Origin: Neospora caninum Liverpool
Lineage: Eukaryota > Apicomplexa > Conoidasida > Eucoccidiorida > Sarcocystidae
Reading direction: 5' to 3'
Assembly (NCBI RefSeq): GCF_000208865.1
Contig: NC_018386.1
Location: forward strand, 1,054,001 to 1,118,000
DNA length: 64,000 bases
A program made the translations under genes and the position numbers. Shown in pieces: positions 22,984 through 34,500 of this stretch (positions within the stretch are counted from its first letter, which is position 1; the number at the start of each line of letters is the position of its first letter). The notes below the pieces were generated by a model. That model was not told the origin of the DNA, made no database searches, and saw only the letters and a program-made list of their open reading frames with translations.

Positions 22984-25369
22984 GTATGAATGATTCAACG
23001 TAAAAAGAGAGAGATGCGGAGGGACGGTGCGCATCCTTGCGAACTGTGGCGTCCTGAGGAAAGCGAAGGCGTCGTCGTGGTTGAGTAGTTGTGCGCGTTG
23101 TGACTCCAAAGTTCCTCAGAGCTTTTCATCAAACAGCAGGCGGACACGTCTTCACACATGTATATATCACACATGTATATATATATATATATGTATGTAT
23201 ATGGTGGTGTCTGTTTTCTATCTTTGTTTTTCGAGGCACTGTGCTTGCCACAGCTTTCTCTTTTGCGTTGCTCCCTCGTGTGTCTTTCCTTGAGAGCCTG
23301 TGGGCGTTTTTGCGTGTGTTTTTCTCTCCAGCGTGGGAATGCATGCACCGTTTCTGGATGCGCCTCGGATTCTGCCGGGGCCTCATCCGCGTCTTCCGTT
23401 GCCGAATTTTCTGCCGCCAAGTCACATGTCTCTGCTGGGGCGCCAGAAACTTCCGGCCTCGATGCCGCTGCTGCCTGGCGAAGGCCTCGGACCGGTGATG
23501 GGACGCGCGCTGTCTCCGTCCGCTCGGCGGACCGCGTTCGGCGAGGCGCCGTCTCTGCTGTTCTCTCCCTTTGCTTCTCCAGGCCTCTTTCCGTATCCTG
23601 ACGAGCGGGGCCGTGGGGAGGCGCTTGCGTCGCGGCGGGAGAGACGAGGCCGAGTGTCCCCCGAGAGGGCGTCTCGCGCTTCTCGCTACGGGCCCTACGC
23701 GTCTCCGACTCTGCGCGGCGCTCCGCGGCTCGAGGACAGCTTCTCCGAGGAGGCGGAAAGAGGGCGAATGCGCGAGCGTCACGTCGCTCGAGGCGCCGCC
23801 TGCGCAGGAGACGGGCTGTACGGAGGTCGTGACGGCGATCTGGAGTCGCACCGCCGTGCCGCCTCCAGCGGAGTGCCCGCCGGTAGCAGAGCCGCGTTTC
23901 TTCCGACGGTTCTTCCGCGGCCTTTCGGCGGACAGAGGTCCGAGGAGATCGGCTACGGGGCGTACCCGAGCGGGGCAGAGATCGACGAGAGGGAGGCTGG
24001 CGCGTCGGGCTCGAAATCTGGGGCCAAGAAGGGCGGGTACGGCCTAGATCGCGAGAGAGAGAGAAGAGCTGAGAGCTATCGCCAGGGAGCGCTGGGTAGT
24101 CGAGACCGACATGAAGATCGGCGAGCGGCGTACCTTGGCGAGGGCGAGGGCGTCGGCGCGGGGGGTGACTGGGGAGGCAGTGGCCGATCCCGTGGGGGCT
24201 ACGAAGACCGCGAAGACCGCGAGAAGGGCATGTACAGCCGCGAGAGCTTTGCGGGCCGAGCTGAAGAGTCGCGTGAGGCGTACGCGTACGAGGCGCGTCG
24301 AGACGGCAGACGAAAGGAGGAGCGGCGACATGACGAGGAGAGCCTGCGCAGGAAGGAGGGCGAGAGAAGAAAAGACGAGCGAACCAGCCGCAGGGACGAG
24401 TACTTGATTGCGGGGCCCAACGAGGGCTCTGCCGGCGAAGGCCGGCTGCGACAGGAGGACGAGGCGTTTTCGAGCCGGCGAGTCGGCGCTGGGGGCGAAG
24501 GGCGGCACCGCTTCTACGGGAGAGACGATCCGCGAGACATGTCCGAGGGGGACGTGGAGCGAGCACGGAGACAGTACTCAGAGGGCGAGTTTTCGCACCA
24601 CAAACCGTACCGGCACTACCGGGAAGAGGCCGTCGAGCGAAGTCGCGAGGAGAGGGAGGAGCGCGCGTCGAAACGTCGCGCCACGACCCTCGAAGATCCC
24701 GAACGCGAACGGCGAGACGAGCGTCACCACGGGTACGCAGCAGAGGGGGACAATGCGTTCCTTCTTGCTTCTCGCGAAGATCGAGGCCGACGAGGAGACC
24801 GCGCTGATCCCCTCGCCGGCGACGCCAGCACGCAGCCCGGTTCCGGCAACCGTCGCAGAGACGACCGAGGGGCGTACAGCGGCGAGCGCGCTGGCCGCGA
24901 CAAGGAGAGGCGCGAGGAGTACGGCGCGGCCGCGACGGCCCACGAGCTTCCGTCTCGGCGCCGCCTCGACGAGGACGACAGCTTAGGAGCTCCTGGGGAG
25001 GTGGGAAGTTACGGCGTGGCGGGCGACGGTCAGCGACGGCGGAGTCGGTCTCCAGGCGGCGGGCCCTACTTTGTGGGGTACGGCGGCTACTCGGCGCGGA
25101 CTTCCACGGCGCAGGCGCCGGCTGTGCATGCGTACGACCGAGGCGAGCGCGCCGGCGGAGAAAGACGGCGAGAGCGGGAAGCACTGGAAAGGGACGGAGA
25201 GGACAGAAGACAGGACGAGGACAGATACCGCGCGAGTGCAGGTGGACGGAGAGACAGAGCCGAGTACGGCGGGCGCTCAGAGGAAGAGCGAAGACGCGAA
25301 GAAGCCGACTCCGGCGTGTATGAACAGAGACACCGCGGGTACAGAACTGCGCGCGAGGACCGCGCCTAG
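16453..25369 (+). CDS. four-KH-domain RNA-binding protein with Arg/Glu-rich tail (about 1,431 aa, 8 exons)
   Basis: KH domains bind single-stranded RNA or DNA through a GxxG loop. Exons: 16453-17122, 17715-17839, 18073-18440, 18874-19463, 19978-20080, 20309-20431, 22529-22807, 23332-25369 (TAG). All phases agree. Residues 1-185 are acidic and charged. KH1 (about 190-256) has AAFIIGRGGSTKKKI with GRGG near 201 and spans exons 1-2. KH2 (about 290-385) has AYVTGSNGQVLRRIED. KH3 (about 540-615) has FSYCLGREGKTRRKLASAAG. KH4 (about 620-725) has HVAGRQGNALRDVEERTG. Residues 450-485 hold a Glu/Lys repeat with EEHAMEE units. From about 790 the tail is dominated by Arg, Glu, Asp, Ser, Gly and Tyr (RE/RD/RY dipeptides), like tails of splicing or granule proteins. 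The start is the first in-frame ATG (CATCCATGG). Regulation of mRNA processing, stability or translation is a family-level inference. Four tandem KH domains in one protein are clear. Confidence 0.88.
17413..17459. repeat. (TA)n microsatellite
   Basis: TA repeats with one short interruption, in intron 1 of the KH gene. A second TA block lies at about 17578-17636. Confidence 0.95.
19649..19733. repeat. (TA)n / TATG microsatellite
   Basis: Interrupted TA repeat in intron 4 of the KH gene. Confidence 0.95.
20432..22528 (+). other. long intron (2.1 kb) inside KH4
   Basis: This intron splits KH domain 4 between the GRQG loop exon and the exon for its last strand and helix (ERLLIFGTSGEGRHQAVNLV). 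It holds an (ATAC)n repeat at 20740-20774 and a TA repeat at about 20908-20943. Its 3' half is strongly pyrimidine-rich. No separate gene is evident inside. Open frames of 200-340 codons on the plus strand here (21789-22811 and neighbours) consist mostly of Leu/Phe/Ser/Cys from CTT/TTC/TCT runs, and only the last 279 bases are real exon. Confidence 0.65.
20740..20774. repeat. (ATAC)n microsatellite
   Basis: About nine copies of CATA/ATAC in the long KH-gene intron. Confidence 0.95.
22945..22979. repeat. (TA)n microsatellite
   Basis: A clean TA repeat in the intron before the last exon of the KH gene. A further short TA run lies at about 23170-23200. Confidence 0.95.
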
Positions 25370-27530
25370 GGAAGAAAAACACACGTGTAGACGCGGCGAC
25401 ACGAACGGCGCAAAGAGAACGTGGCGAGAGAGGTGTTGGGAGGGAAAGGGTTGTTTAGGGAAGAGGGGAAGAGAGAGAGGCGGGAGATCACGGTGAAGAA
25501 GCAACGAGGAATGGAGGAGGGGTGCCTGTATCGCGTTCGCTTCTCATTTTTTGAAGGCATCCAGTTCGGCGTTAAGCTGGATCGGTTTCTGTGAAACTCG
25601 CGAGGCAGGAGGGGCTGTGTAGCGCCTTTTCCGTGTGGTGCGCTTTTTCGGTGAGTAAAAATGTCGCCCGTCAGTCCGCTCTCTTTTCGTGATTTCTCCG
25701 TGTCCGTCTGAGTGGTGCGTGCACAGGAAAAGGCATGTCCTCCTGTAGCCCCGTGGCGGTCGCTCCTTCATTTCCGTCTCGCTTCCGCCGGATTTCCTTG
25801 CCCCCTTCACCACAGAAGCCGTTTCGGAATGCTCCTCACTGCAGAGAGGAATGCAAGGACTGCGCGGGTCTCTCGTCCTTTCTCTGAGCGCGTTCCCTGG
25901 CTTTCAGAAAAACCCGTGGAGTTTTTGGAGTCGAGACCCAGCGTGGACGTGAACGCTCTGGTAGCAGGGGCCGGGTCAGTGCCGGTCAAAGAAACTGACA
26001 AGACGACGCGACTCGCGATTTTTCGTGTAATCCCTTTAAGAGCTGTATGTTTTGTCGCGTCGAAGCGGCGGTGTCGGCACGACGCCACAGTGCGCCCGTC
26101 ACTGCGTGGCGCTTTCGGCCGCGTGCGTTCCAGCGAAAAACGAAGAGACTTGCGAAACACAATCTGGATTAGAGAGAACCGGCGGCTATGCGCGCATCCC
26201 CGCGGTTTTCTCCGCTACCACACAGAGGGTTACTGCCCATCGGAAAGGACGCGCGGGGAAAGTGAGCGTGGACATGCATCGTTTGTTTTCGTGTCCTGTT
26301 TTATGCGAGTATTATTGGAGAGCTGTGCGCACCGGCATACTGCTGCTTAGCTCGTTTCGGTGCGTTTCGTCGCAGGGACGTCTAGAACGGGAAGACCTCT
26401 TCACGCTGTGCGTCGTGTTCATCACTAACGCCGATGTGCTATTCTCGTTATGTGGTTCGTGCAGTAGAATGATCCCGCATGCTTTCGGAGTCTGTTGCAG
26501 TCGGTTGGTGTCGTCGTGGCGTCCAGATTGCTAGGCAGCAAAAGAGGCGACTCAGACTGTTTCTCTGTACGGGAGCGCAACTCGTCTCACGCAGCGGACT
26601 ACCGTCAGTATATGATGCCCAGTCCCAGCAGCAGCGGTTAAAGTATAGAGTCGAGTATTATTTTTATAGCTTGGCATGTGCGCCTCTGAATCAACGGAGT
26701 GCCCTGCGAGTCCCCTTCTCCCTGGGTACGGTCCAGACGCGTGCAGGAAACCCGGCAATTTCGTCGCGATATAGAAAAAACTTTCTCTTGTGTTGACCGT
26801 TTCCGCGCCACATCTCAGTGCGGCGTCCTGACGAGCGTCACGAGCCTCGGTGGGGGAATGTGCAAAAGATTGGCATTCGCGGGAAAAGGACATTCGCCCT
26901 CTTTGCCAGAACGCGCGGTTGTCTTTTTGCCGGTTAAAACTCTATGGTAACAGGCCGCGGGGTGATTGAGGCAAGAAGGCGGAGGTCTTTCCTCGAACGC
27001 CTTTTCCCCACGATTTGGTGTTTCAAAAGGAAATTTCCACAGGGAAGGACGCGGCTGCAAAGTTTGGCTCTTGCTTGTTCCAAAGACGTCGCCGTACGGT
27101 CCCCCCTACACTCGGCGGCCTCTTTTTCTTTCGAATGCTTCTGTGTAGAGAGGCGCGGTTCTCTGTTCGCGCACCTCTTGCATTTTCGGTGACGCGGAAC
27201 GAAAGCCAAGAAGTCCGGTCACAAGCATCGGGGCGAGCCTTGTATCTCTCGGCTTTGAAGAGGCGTGTTTGGTGTTTCTTCTGCATCGCACAAACTTTTT
27301 CCGTGTGCGTGCACGTCGCTCTCGTAGTGAACAGCACCTGGTATGGACAGGAGACTCCACAAAGTGTCGGCAACGGAAAGAATCCACTAGTATCGTCCTG
27401 TCCGCTGCAATTTGGAAGGTCCACTGCTGGGTCACAGTCTTGTGTGCACCAGGTTTATCTTCACACAGTCCTTGAATAAAAAGAACCATTCCAATCTAGC
27501 GAAACCACCAAGTTCCCCCCAGCCCGAGCA
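25370..27530. other. intergenic region before tRNA-Phe
   Basis: The first part should be the 3' UTR of the KH gene. No exon or RNA gene could be supported in the rest. Open frames such as 25712-26350 begin at GTG and have no coding character. Confidence 0.55.
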
Positions 27531-27535
27531 GCCGG

Positions 27536-27592
<57 letters not shown>

Positions 27593-27603
27593 GGGTCACG
27601 GCA
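27531..27603 (+). tRNA. tRNA-Phe (GAA)
   Basis: A 73-base cloverleaf, decoding UUC and UUU. Acceptor arm GCCGGGA/TCACGGC; D arm GCTC-AGTTGGGA-GAGC; anticodon arm TCAGA-CTGAAGA-TCTGA with anticodon GAA; variable loop AGGTC; T arm CCTGG-TTCGATC-CCGGG; discriminator A. The internal pol III boxes A (TAGCTCAGTTGGG) and B (GGTTCGATCCC) are intact, and there is no intron. One oddity is that position 5 (G) faces position 68 (A), a mismatch in the acceptor stem. The first run of four T downstream is at 27654-27657, about 50 bases away, which is a long trailer. Confidence 0.97.
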
Positions 27604-28559
27604 GGAGGTTTCTCTGTATCTCTCTGTGTTCGCGATCGAGGAGAGGTTTGGTCTTTTCCTGCAAAGACAGTTCTTCCTCGCCGACGCGCGCGCTGACGTT
27701 TCGGTTCCAGCTTCACGTTACTGAGGACTCAAGTGTCCTCACTGGCGCCTACAGTGTCTTTCTAGCATGGAGGGAATTTAGGCGCGATGAACCGCAAGGT
27801 GAATGCCTCACAGACGGAAAGTCTCGTGTATCGATCGAGGCAAGGTGTAGCTGTTTATCTCGACGGCCCTGAGCTTCTGGTGGGAAGCTGACGACTTTTA
27901 CGCAGCAACACTGGGAATTCTCGTGCACCACCGAGATAAAGGGTAGGACAGAATAGCGAAGGAAAGTTCCGGTGTTTTGCCGTTCCGTTCGACGCGACAA
28001 AAACAGTGCTCCCCTGCAACGCGTACCTGCACTCTATTCTCCCGGCGCTGGCGACACAGCTGCTGGCCTGTGTTGCGAGAATTTCTGTGGCAACACAATG
28101 ACCCGTCCATCCTCGTCGCAGTGAATTTGGCGCACCCCGTCCCTGCTTCTTCCCTTTTTAGAGGGCTGTGTCGTTCCTCCACAACTGGGTGAAGAAGCGG
28201 GAAGATAACGAGGGCGCTCTTCGCACTCTGCTCGTCCGGCAGGTGTTTCGTGGTCGCCCGCCGTTGCGCGCCGCTCTGTTTTAGGTGAATTCCGGTCGGA
28301 ACACGCGTCCATCGAAACACTTCCCTGAAAAACTGGGAACGCCTCGCACTCCCCCTCCGGGATGTCACACGCAGGTGGGAGTCCAGCGCGAAGCGTCACA
28401 TCCTGTAGAAGCATATTCAGCTGTCAAACAACACGAAGGACACACCAGACGGTCAGATTGATGCAGTCCACAGCCGCGGCCAAAAAAAGTTAGACCTGGC
28501 CTGTTCTCGAACCCTCTTTGGCCCTCAAAAAAGGTTAGATCTGCTTTGTCTTCAGCGCC
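27604..28559. other. region between tRNA-Phe and RsmE
   Basis: A possible pol III stop (TTTT) lies at 27654-27657. The rest should contain the 3' UTR of the minus-strand RsmE gene. Two similar short segments with AAAAAGTTAGACCTG and AAAGGTTAGATCTG lie at about 28482-28545. No other gene is seen. Confidence 0.5.
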
Positions 28560-31500
28560 TCAGACTACTCGCTTCGCACACGTCCTGCGCGGACGGGGCG
28601 CAGCCTCGAACGCGGACTGGAAAAAAGCCCTCCACTGAGCGCCCGGGGAGCTTTCAGCGAAAAACGCATGCAGGGATCCCCCCGAGCTCGAGCCAAAGAA
28701 CTCGCTTCCTTCCTGTGCTTTGCACCGTGCGTCCCAGAAACGCGCCAGCACTTGGAATTTCATATGCACACCACATGTATGTGTACGCGTCTGTCTCCGC
28801 CGAGCCGGAGTCGGGATGGACTCGAGAAGACAGATATAAACACAAAAAACAAACGCTTGGATGCATGTGCACTGACGCTCGCGTTCCTTTTCGATCGAGG
28901 CCAGGCGCCGCCACGGCGGACAAGGGAGCCTGACCTGAGCAATGACGGAGACGACCGCGGTTTCGCACCGGAGCACTCGGTCGCCTAGAGAGAAAAACTC
29001 AAAGCCTTGCGTTTCGCTCAGCTCGAGCACTTCTTGGTCTAGCCATCCGCCCTCGGGACCGATGGCAACGAGAACTCTTCCTCTTGAGTGCGCGTGCATC
29101 TGCCAAAAAACAGAGAACCGTTCAGCACGTTTTTTCAGGGGTGCTCGTCTTCGAGCAGCCGGCCCAGGACGCCCGACGCCCATATACACGAGTTCGCGCC
29201 GCAACTGACACCACAACGTACGCCCTTGTTGCGCACTGTGGGGACACGGGCCGAGGAACGAAGAGAGGATTTCTGCCGCTTACTTTTATGGAGCCCAGCG
29301 TGGCGTCTACTCCGGGGTGGGCAATCAGGCGGCGAGAACGTCCGACTGCGCTCGTGAAACAACACCACGGGATTTCGCGAGGGTCCTTCTGTTCGTCCCG
29401 CTCGCAGAGCAGCTCGCCGCTCTCTGCAGTTGTCCGTTCTCCCTCATTGCCGCAAAGACACGAACTGGTAGATTTATTCGGCTGTACGTGCTCTGGACTG
29501 TCCTGTCTGGCCTTGTCGCCGCAAGCACGCGACGCGTCAGAAGGAACAGCAGTCACCGGGGACCGGTTTCCTGCTTCGGATCGCGAAGAAAAGGAATGGC
29601 CTTCGCTGTCTTCCGCGCCTCTCGCCTTCTGGGAGTGGACGGGGCACGGCAAATACGACCGGCGCAAAAACGCCATGAGGGCTTGCCAGGAGGCGAACAC
29701 CTGGACCTCAGGGACTCGCGTGGACACGCCTTGTTCGAGGCCTGTGCGGGGAAACGATTTGCGAGACAGAGTGGAATTCGAGACGAATCGTCTCGGAGGC
29801 AGAGAACGGGGGAGATGGCGCGTGACAGAAAACAGCGAGCCGAACGTGAGACTGAACTGCACGTCTTCGCAATAGATCTCTCTCTTGAAGCCTCTCCTCT
29901 GGCCGCTCGTTTTTCCCTTTTCCCCCCCTTCGTCTTCGTTTTCCTCAGGACCCCGAAGAAGGTGTGACGGAGACGTACCTGTCTGGAGTTGCTTCTCGAT
30001 GTTTTCTCTCGAGAGCTTCGGGCTCGAAAGATAACCTTTCTCCACACGTTCCGAGCACACGAGGAGAACGCGCCCCACGCCGAGAGTTGCGCTGACCTGC
30101 CAGAGAGAAGACGGGAGCGAAAAACGCGCAAGCCACGGAGACAGGAGCTGCTCGCCGAGGCCGCGAACGCAGGGGACGAGGAAAAAAGGCTCGGACCACC
30201 GGAAGGCAGAACGCGCGCCGCAGAGAACTGGAGTCTCAGAGAATGACGCCTCGGAAGCAGAGAAGAGACGGGAGGTCGTACGAATCAGCCACGCACTGGC
30301 GACCAGAGAGGCGCAAAAGAACCGACAGAAAAATCTACATAGTGCAGCGGGACACACGAGATTGATACGTGACCGAACCTGCGATTGAGGGATTGGACGG
30401 CGACGCCACGGCCCCCGAAATGCACGAGAACGGAGAAGCGACACACACGAAAAAAGGTGCACCAACTCGCGCGAGGCAGGGAGAAGACGGGCGAGCCTCG
30501 AAAACACGAATCGGAGAGAGAGTGCGCGGAAAAGAAGCAACGCGGAACGGAAAGCTGACGACGAAGACCCCTCTCTCTGCGAACCTCTGCTGTCGGGAGA
30601 AGTTGCCGTCACGCACACGCACCTGGAGAATTTTGTCGAGCGTCTTGGGGCGAGGTATGGCAAGAAGAAGATCAATCAGAGAATCAGGAGACGCGCACGC
30701 TTCCCTGCGGCGAAGACAGGGACAGAAAAGAGGGAACAAAAACGGACTCCCAGCGCAGCTGTTCGAAACGCGGTGGAAGAAACCCGCGGTGGAAGAAACC
30801 CGCTGAAGGTCGGAAGTCAAACAATATACGTTGCGAGACGGCGGGCGTGTGCAAGAAATCAAGAAAGGCAGGGAGAAGACGCTTCGGCGAGACGGACGGA
30901 ACAGTCCGAGAGAAAGGACCGTCGTAGGCGCAGCTGTTCGGAAAGAGGAAGAGCACTCGCTCGCTCATCTTTCCGTGTCGCGGATTGTAAATCGCGGACG
31001 CGTTGATTCTTTCCCCTGCATTTCCTTCCCTTACGGCGTCTCTGCATCGCCCCACAAAAGGCAGTTTCTCTTTGTCGCCCTTTTCTCGCTGAACGACCTC
31101 CTTTCCGTCGCTCTCGCGTGGCCGTCCTCTCTGCGAAACGCCTCGCTTACTTTGCAATGTCTCTCTCCAGCTGGACTTGGACGCATGCTGGCGATTGACC
31201 GTTGATGGCCACGACTTTTCCCGTGCAGACGCCTCCATTGAACACCCCGACCTTGACTGTGCTTCCGACCTACGGAGATGAGGAGACACCACGACTGGGG
31301 AAGTTCCTCACGAGCCGAAAGACAAGGACAAAGACGTCCACGTCTTATTTTTCGCACTAGAGCGCACACGGGAGGGAGAAATCCAGCTCTGGCGTCGGTT
31401 TCCGCGCTCACCTGAACTTTAAGAACAGAAAGGCAGTGCTGTGCGGCGGCACTCGGCAGATCCACCAAGAGCTTTTCTTCCTCTTCTCCCGTGTCTCCTC

Positions 31501-31585
31501 TCGCCGTCTCTGCGTGCTCAGGGGCGGTCGGCGGACCTGCGCGGACTCGCCGTATCTGTCGCCTCTTGATGAGAATAAGATTCAT
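28560..31585 (-). CDS. RsmE-family 16S-type rRNA (uracil-N3) methyltransferase (about 448 aa, 7 exons)
   Basis: RsmE enzymes use S-adenosylmethionine to methylate N3 of the uracil equivalent to E. coli 16S U1498; they have a SPOUT knot. Exons: 31585-31412, 31269-31151, 30704-30623, 30096-29979, 29741-29284, 29099-28935, 28790-28560 (TGA). Phases agree throughout. The N-terminal PUA-like part begins MNLILIKRR and continues KVGVFNGGVCTGKVVAINGQ. Then come LLLAIPRPKTLDKILQ, SATLGVGRVLLV, KGYLSSPKLS, LEQGVSTRVPEVQVF, and the knot motifs IGPEGGW (330-336) and LGDRVLRCETAV (355-366). It is longer than the usual ~245 aa because of a charged insert at about 195-300 and a C-terminal extension. No in-frame ATG precedes MNLIL; the open frame continues 70 codons upstream but starts at GTG. 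No organelle presequence is therefore encoded in this model, although RsmE substrates are bacterial-type ribosomes. The last exon's acceptor (28791) is the weakest boundary. Confidence 0.88.
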
Positions 31586-34500
31586 GGTGAAGACGAGATA
31601 AAGACGCGTCGAGGAAAGGACTGGGAGGGAAGCCGAAGAGCGGCGAACCACACACGAAGAAGGGGAACTCCAGAGCACGAAAAGCACAAGGAGTCGTGGG
31701 GTAGCTGTGTGCCGAAGAAAACGAGGTGGGAACGGACGGCAGGAAACTCGCGGAGGAGAAATAGACAGTCGAAGACACAAGGGGAAAACAGGCACGAGGC
31801 CAGGAGGGAAAAAGAAGGAAAGGGTGACGAGAAAGCAGCGGCGAAAGAGAGCCTCAGCAGAGCGCTAAGCGTCTGTTCGGTGAGAGAAACCGCAGGAAAA
31901 GCACGGACACGACACAGAGGGGACAGAGACGCTAGAGAGGGGACAGAGACGCTAGAGAGTGGACAGAGACGACGCAAAGGGTACAGAGACGACACAGAGG
32001 GGACAGAGGCCGACAGGACCGCCTCGTTCTCCACGTTTCAACTCGCCTCGCTGTGGTCTGTGTGTCAGGGTGCTCGACGGCGCTCTCCCCTTCTCTCGGG
32101 TGAAGCGCGAGAGCCCTTCTCCTGCGGAGAGACGAGGACTCGTCCGAGCCGGAGACAGAGAGAGAAGAACCTTTGTGGAGGAATCGTACAATCGCTGGGG
32201 CTGCGTTCACTCTTTATCGCCTTTCCGCTGCCGCGGCCAGCCTTCGGCGGCGCAGGATGCCTAGGGAGGCAAAATATTCCTGCGCCCGAGATGAAGGGCT
32301 ACGTTGCCTCTCTCTGTGTGTGCAGTGGGGGGAAGACATCGAGCAGAGAAACTGCAGATGTCTGCGAGTCCAAGTCGACGGCCAGGCGAAAGAGCCACGC
32401 GGAAGTTGGCTGGTCGGGGACTCGGGAAGAAATGCGGAGATCGTGGGGAGAGTTATAACGGCTCTAATGCCAAAGAGAAGGAGAAAGGGGCGAATCTACG
32501 ATGTGGAGAGGCAAAGGGAATCGGAAGAAAAGGAGCCCGCAGGGGACACGAGGTGAATATGTGCCGGCAGAGAACCCTGTCGATTTTGAACGGAGAGGGG
32601 CCAAACAACTCCAGTGTCAACCGGGAACAAATTGGCGGCCGGGGGGGGTGGGGGGACCGTTTAATTCATGTGTCCAGTTCGTTGTTTCCGAGGTGCGGAG
32701 ACAGCTTTGAAGGAGATGGAGATCTTCAGAAAGTCGAGCTCTTAAGCCTGGGACCCGTCCGCTCGGCGTCCACGGGGCGCGAAGGCCGCCCCCGAAACAA
32801 ACGCGCGAGTTTTGACTCCAGTTTGGAGGACATGTGTTTTTCTCAAGGCTCTGACGCACAAGCCTTTTCTCGCTGCGCTCCGAGGAAAGCGCTCGTGGTC
32901 CTTGTTTTTCCCGCCGGGTGTTTAGTCGTCCTTTTCGCGCAAAGTAGCCCGAACGAAGCAGGCAGTTTCTCGGTGGCCGATCCGTGAATCGACACGGCGC
33001 TCTGTGTGTGGTTCGGCGCTGTTTTCGCATGCCCTATGAACCTCTGCGTCGCGTGAGAACCTACGGACCTCGTTTCCAAGCTCTTTTAGGACTGTGAACC
33101 ACCCTGTGCGACGATATCCCTCCTGCACAATCTACTTAAAGGCGCTCTCAAGGACTGCTAGGTGACAAGAAAACTCCCTGTACCAAGAGGCGGCTGCCTG
33201 CGTTCGCTCGCAGCCCGCAAGACCGCCTAGAAGACCAGCTGAATCACACCGAGGCTGGCAAGCGTTTCTGTCGAAATCTTTTGGGTCTAGGGCGCAGCGA
33301 AGCTGTTCCGACGCGACCGCTTCACGCTGTCTCGCTGCGTGTGCCCGCGTGCGAGCTCTTTTTGTCTGGAAAATCCCCGTGTTTTGCCATTTTCCCGGCA
33401 TCACAGGCGCGCAGGAGAGGCGAGAGGAGCCGCGCACGCGCGGCAAGCGCGGGTCTCTGCGCCGGTCGTCGCGCGCGGAGTTCAGTTCACCTTTCTGGAG
33501 CTGGTTTTTTCTTCCTCGTCGCAGGGAACTCGGGTTTTCGGACGTGCACAGGACGAAGGCTCTCCACTGCGAGACAGCCCTCCTCGGCCGAGCGTGTGTC
33601 TGGAGTTGATTTCTAGCCGAAAGGCGCGACGCCCGGCGAGAGCGGCCGCAAAGACAAGACGAGCACGCGCCGGCAGTGGACGCGTGCGGTTCGCAGAGAG
33701 AGAGATCAGCTCGGGTACCCCGCCGCGGATTCCGTCACGTGGCGTCTTTGACTAGAAGCTGGCCGATATCTCTGAAAAGCTACGCGCTCGTCTCTGCTAG
33801 CTGTGCCGCGGCCACAAACAGGCGCGCAGAGAATCGGTCGCTGATACAGTCGGGGGTTCGGCTGTAGCTGAAAAGTTTGGATTTCGCAAGAATAATATTG
33901 CGCGAGCCGCGGTTGGTCAGCCTCTCGCTCTCTTTTGGTGGAATTCATTTGCTCCATGTTTCTTTGTTGCCAGAAAGTCTGCCGCGAGACACGCCTTAAA
34001 TGGATTTTGGCCTTCGTCCACCGGGAGAATCGAACAGGGAGAACACGCTGTGTCCGCGCGCAGCGTCGACCTTGTCTTGACCGTTTTTCTTCTTCCGAAA
34101 CAAGAGCAAATCGAGCGGCCGAGCCAGCGCTGTGGTGCGGTCTTTCCTGAGTCTCGGAGGACGACAGGAGTTCAGCCGGAAACGGCTCGGCGGAGGCGAT
34201 CGTCGCTTTTTTTTTCGTCGGCACTGAAAAACAGGTATCTTCCTGTCGAGAACTTGCAGGACGCGCCCCACTGGACACACACAGTCACAAAAACGGTCGC
34301 GCGCGCGCGCCGGTTGATTCTGCCTTTGCCGAGAGAAAACGGAAACATGGGCGCTCGCAGAAGCTGAGGGAAAACGTGTCTGCACACAGTTGAAGAGCCA
34401 GGTTCACTTTGAGTTCCCTTGGGTGGCATACGGGGGGTACAGCCCTCTTCGCTGAGTTCGATTAGCCGGAAGAAAATCAAACAGTATTGGAATTCAAGAA

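Noticed and set aside
22995..25382. 795-codon minus-strand frame
   Set aside because: It is antisense to the last exon of the KH gene. GC-rich, Arg-rich codons (CGN) leave the opposite strand free of stops.
31586..31795. Targeting presequence for RsmE in the open frame upstream of its ATG
   Set aside because: The frame begins at GTG, and no in-frame ATG precedes MNLIL, so it was not added to the gene model. It is kept only as a finding.
31436..32458. 340-codon plus-strand frame opposite the RsmE 5' end
   Set aside because: It is the antisense of the RsmE first exon and the AGAGACG repeat. Its Arg/Glu bias comes from purine-rich DNA.
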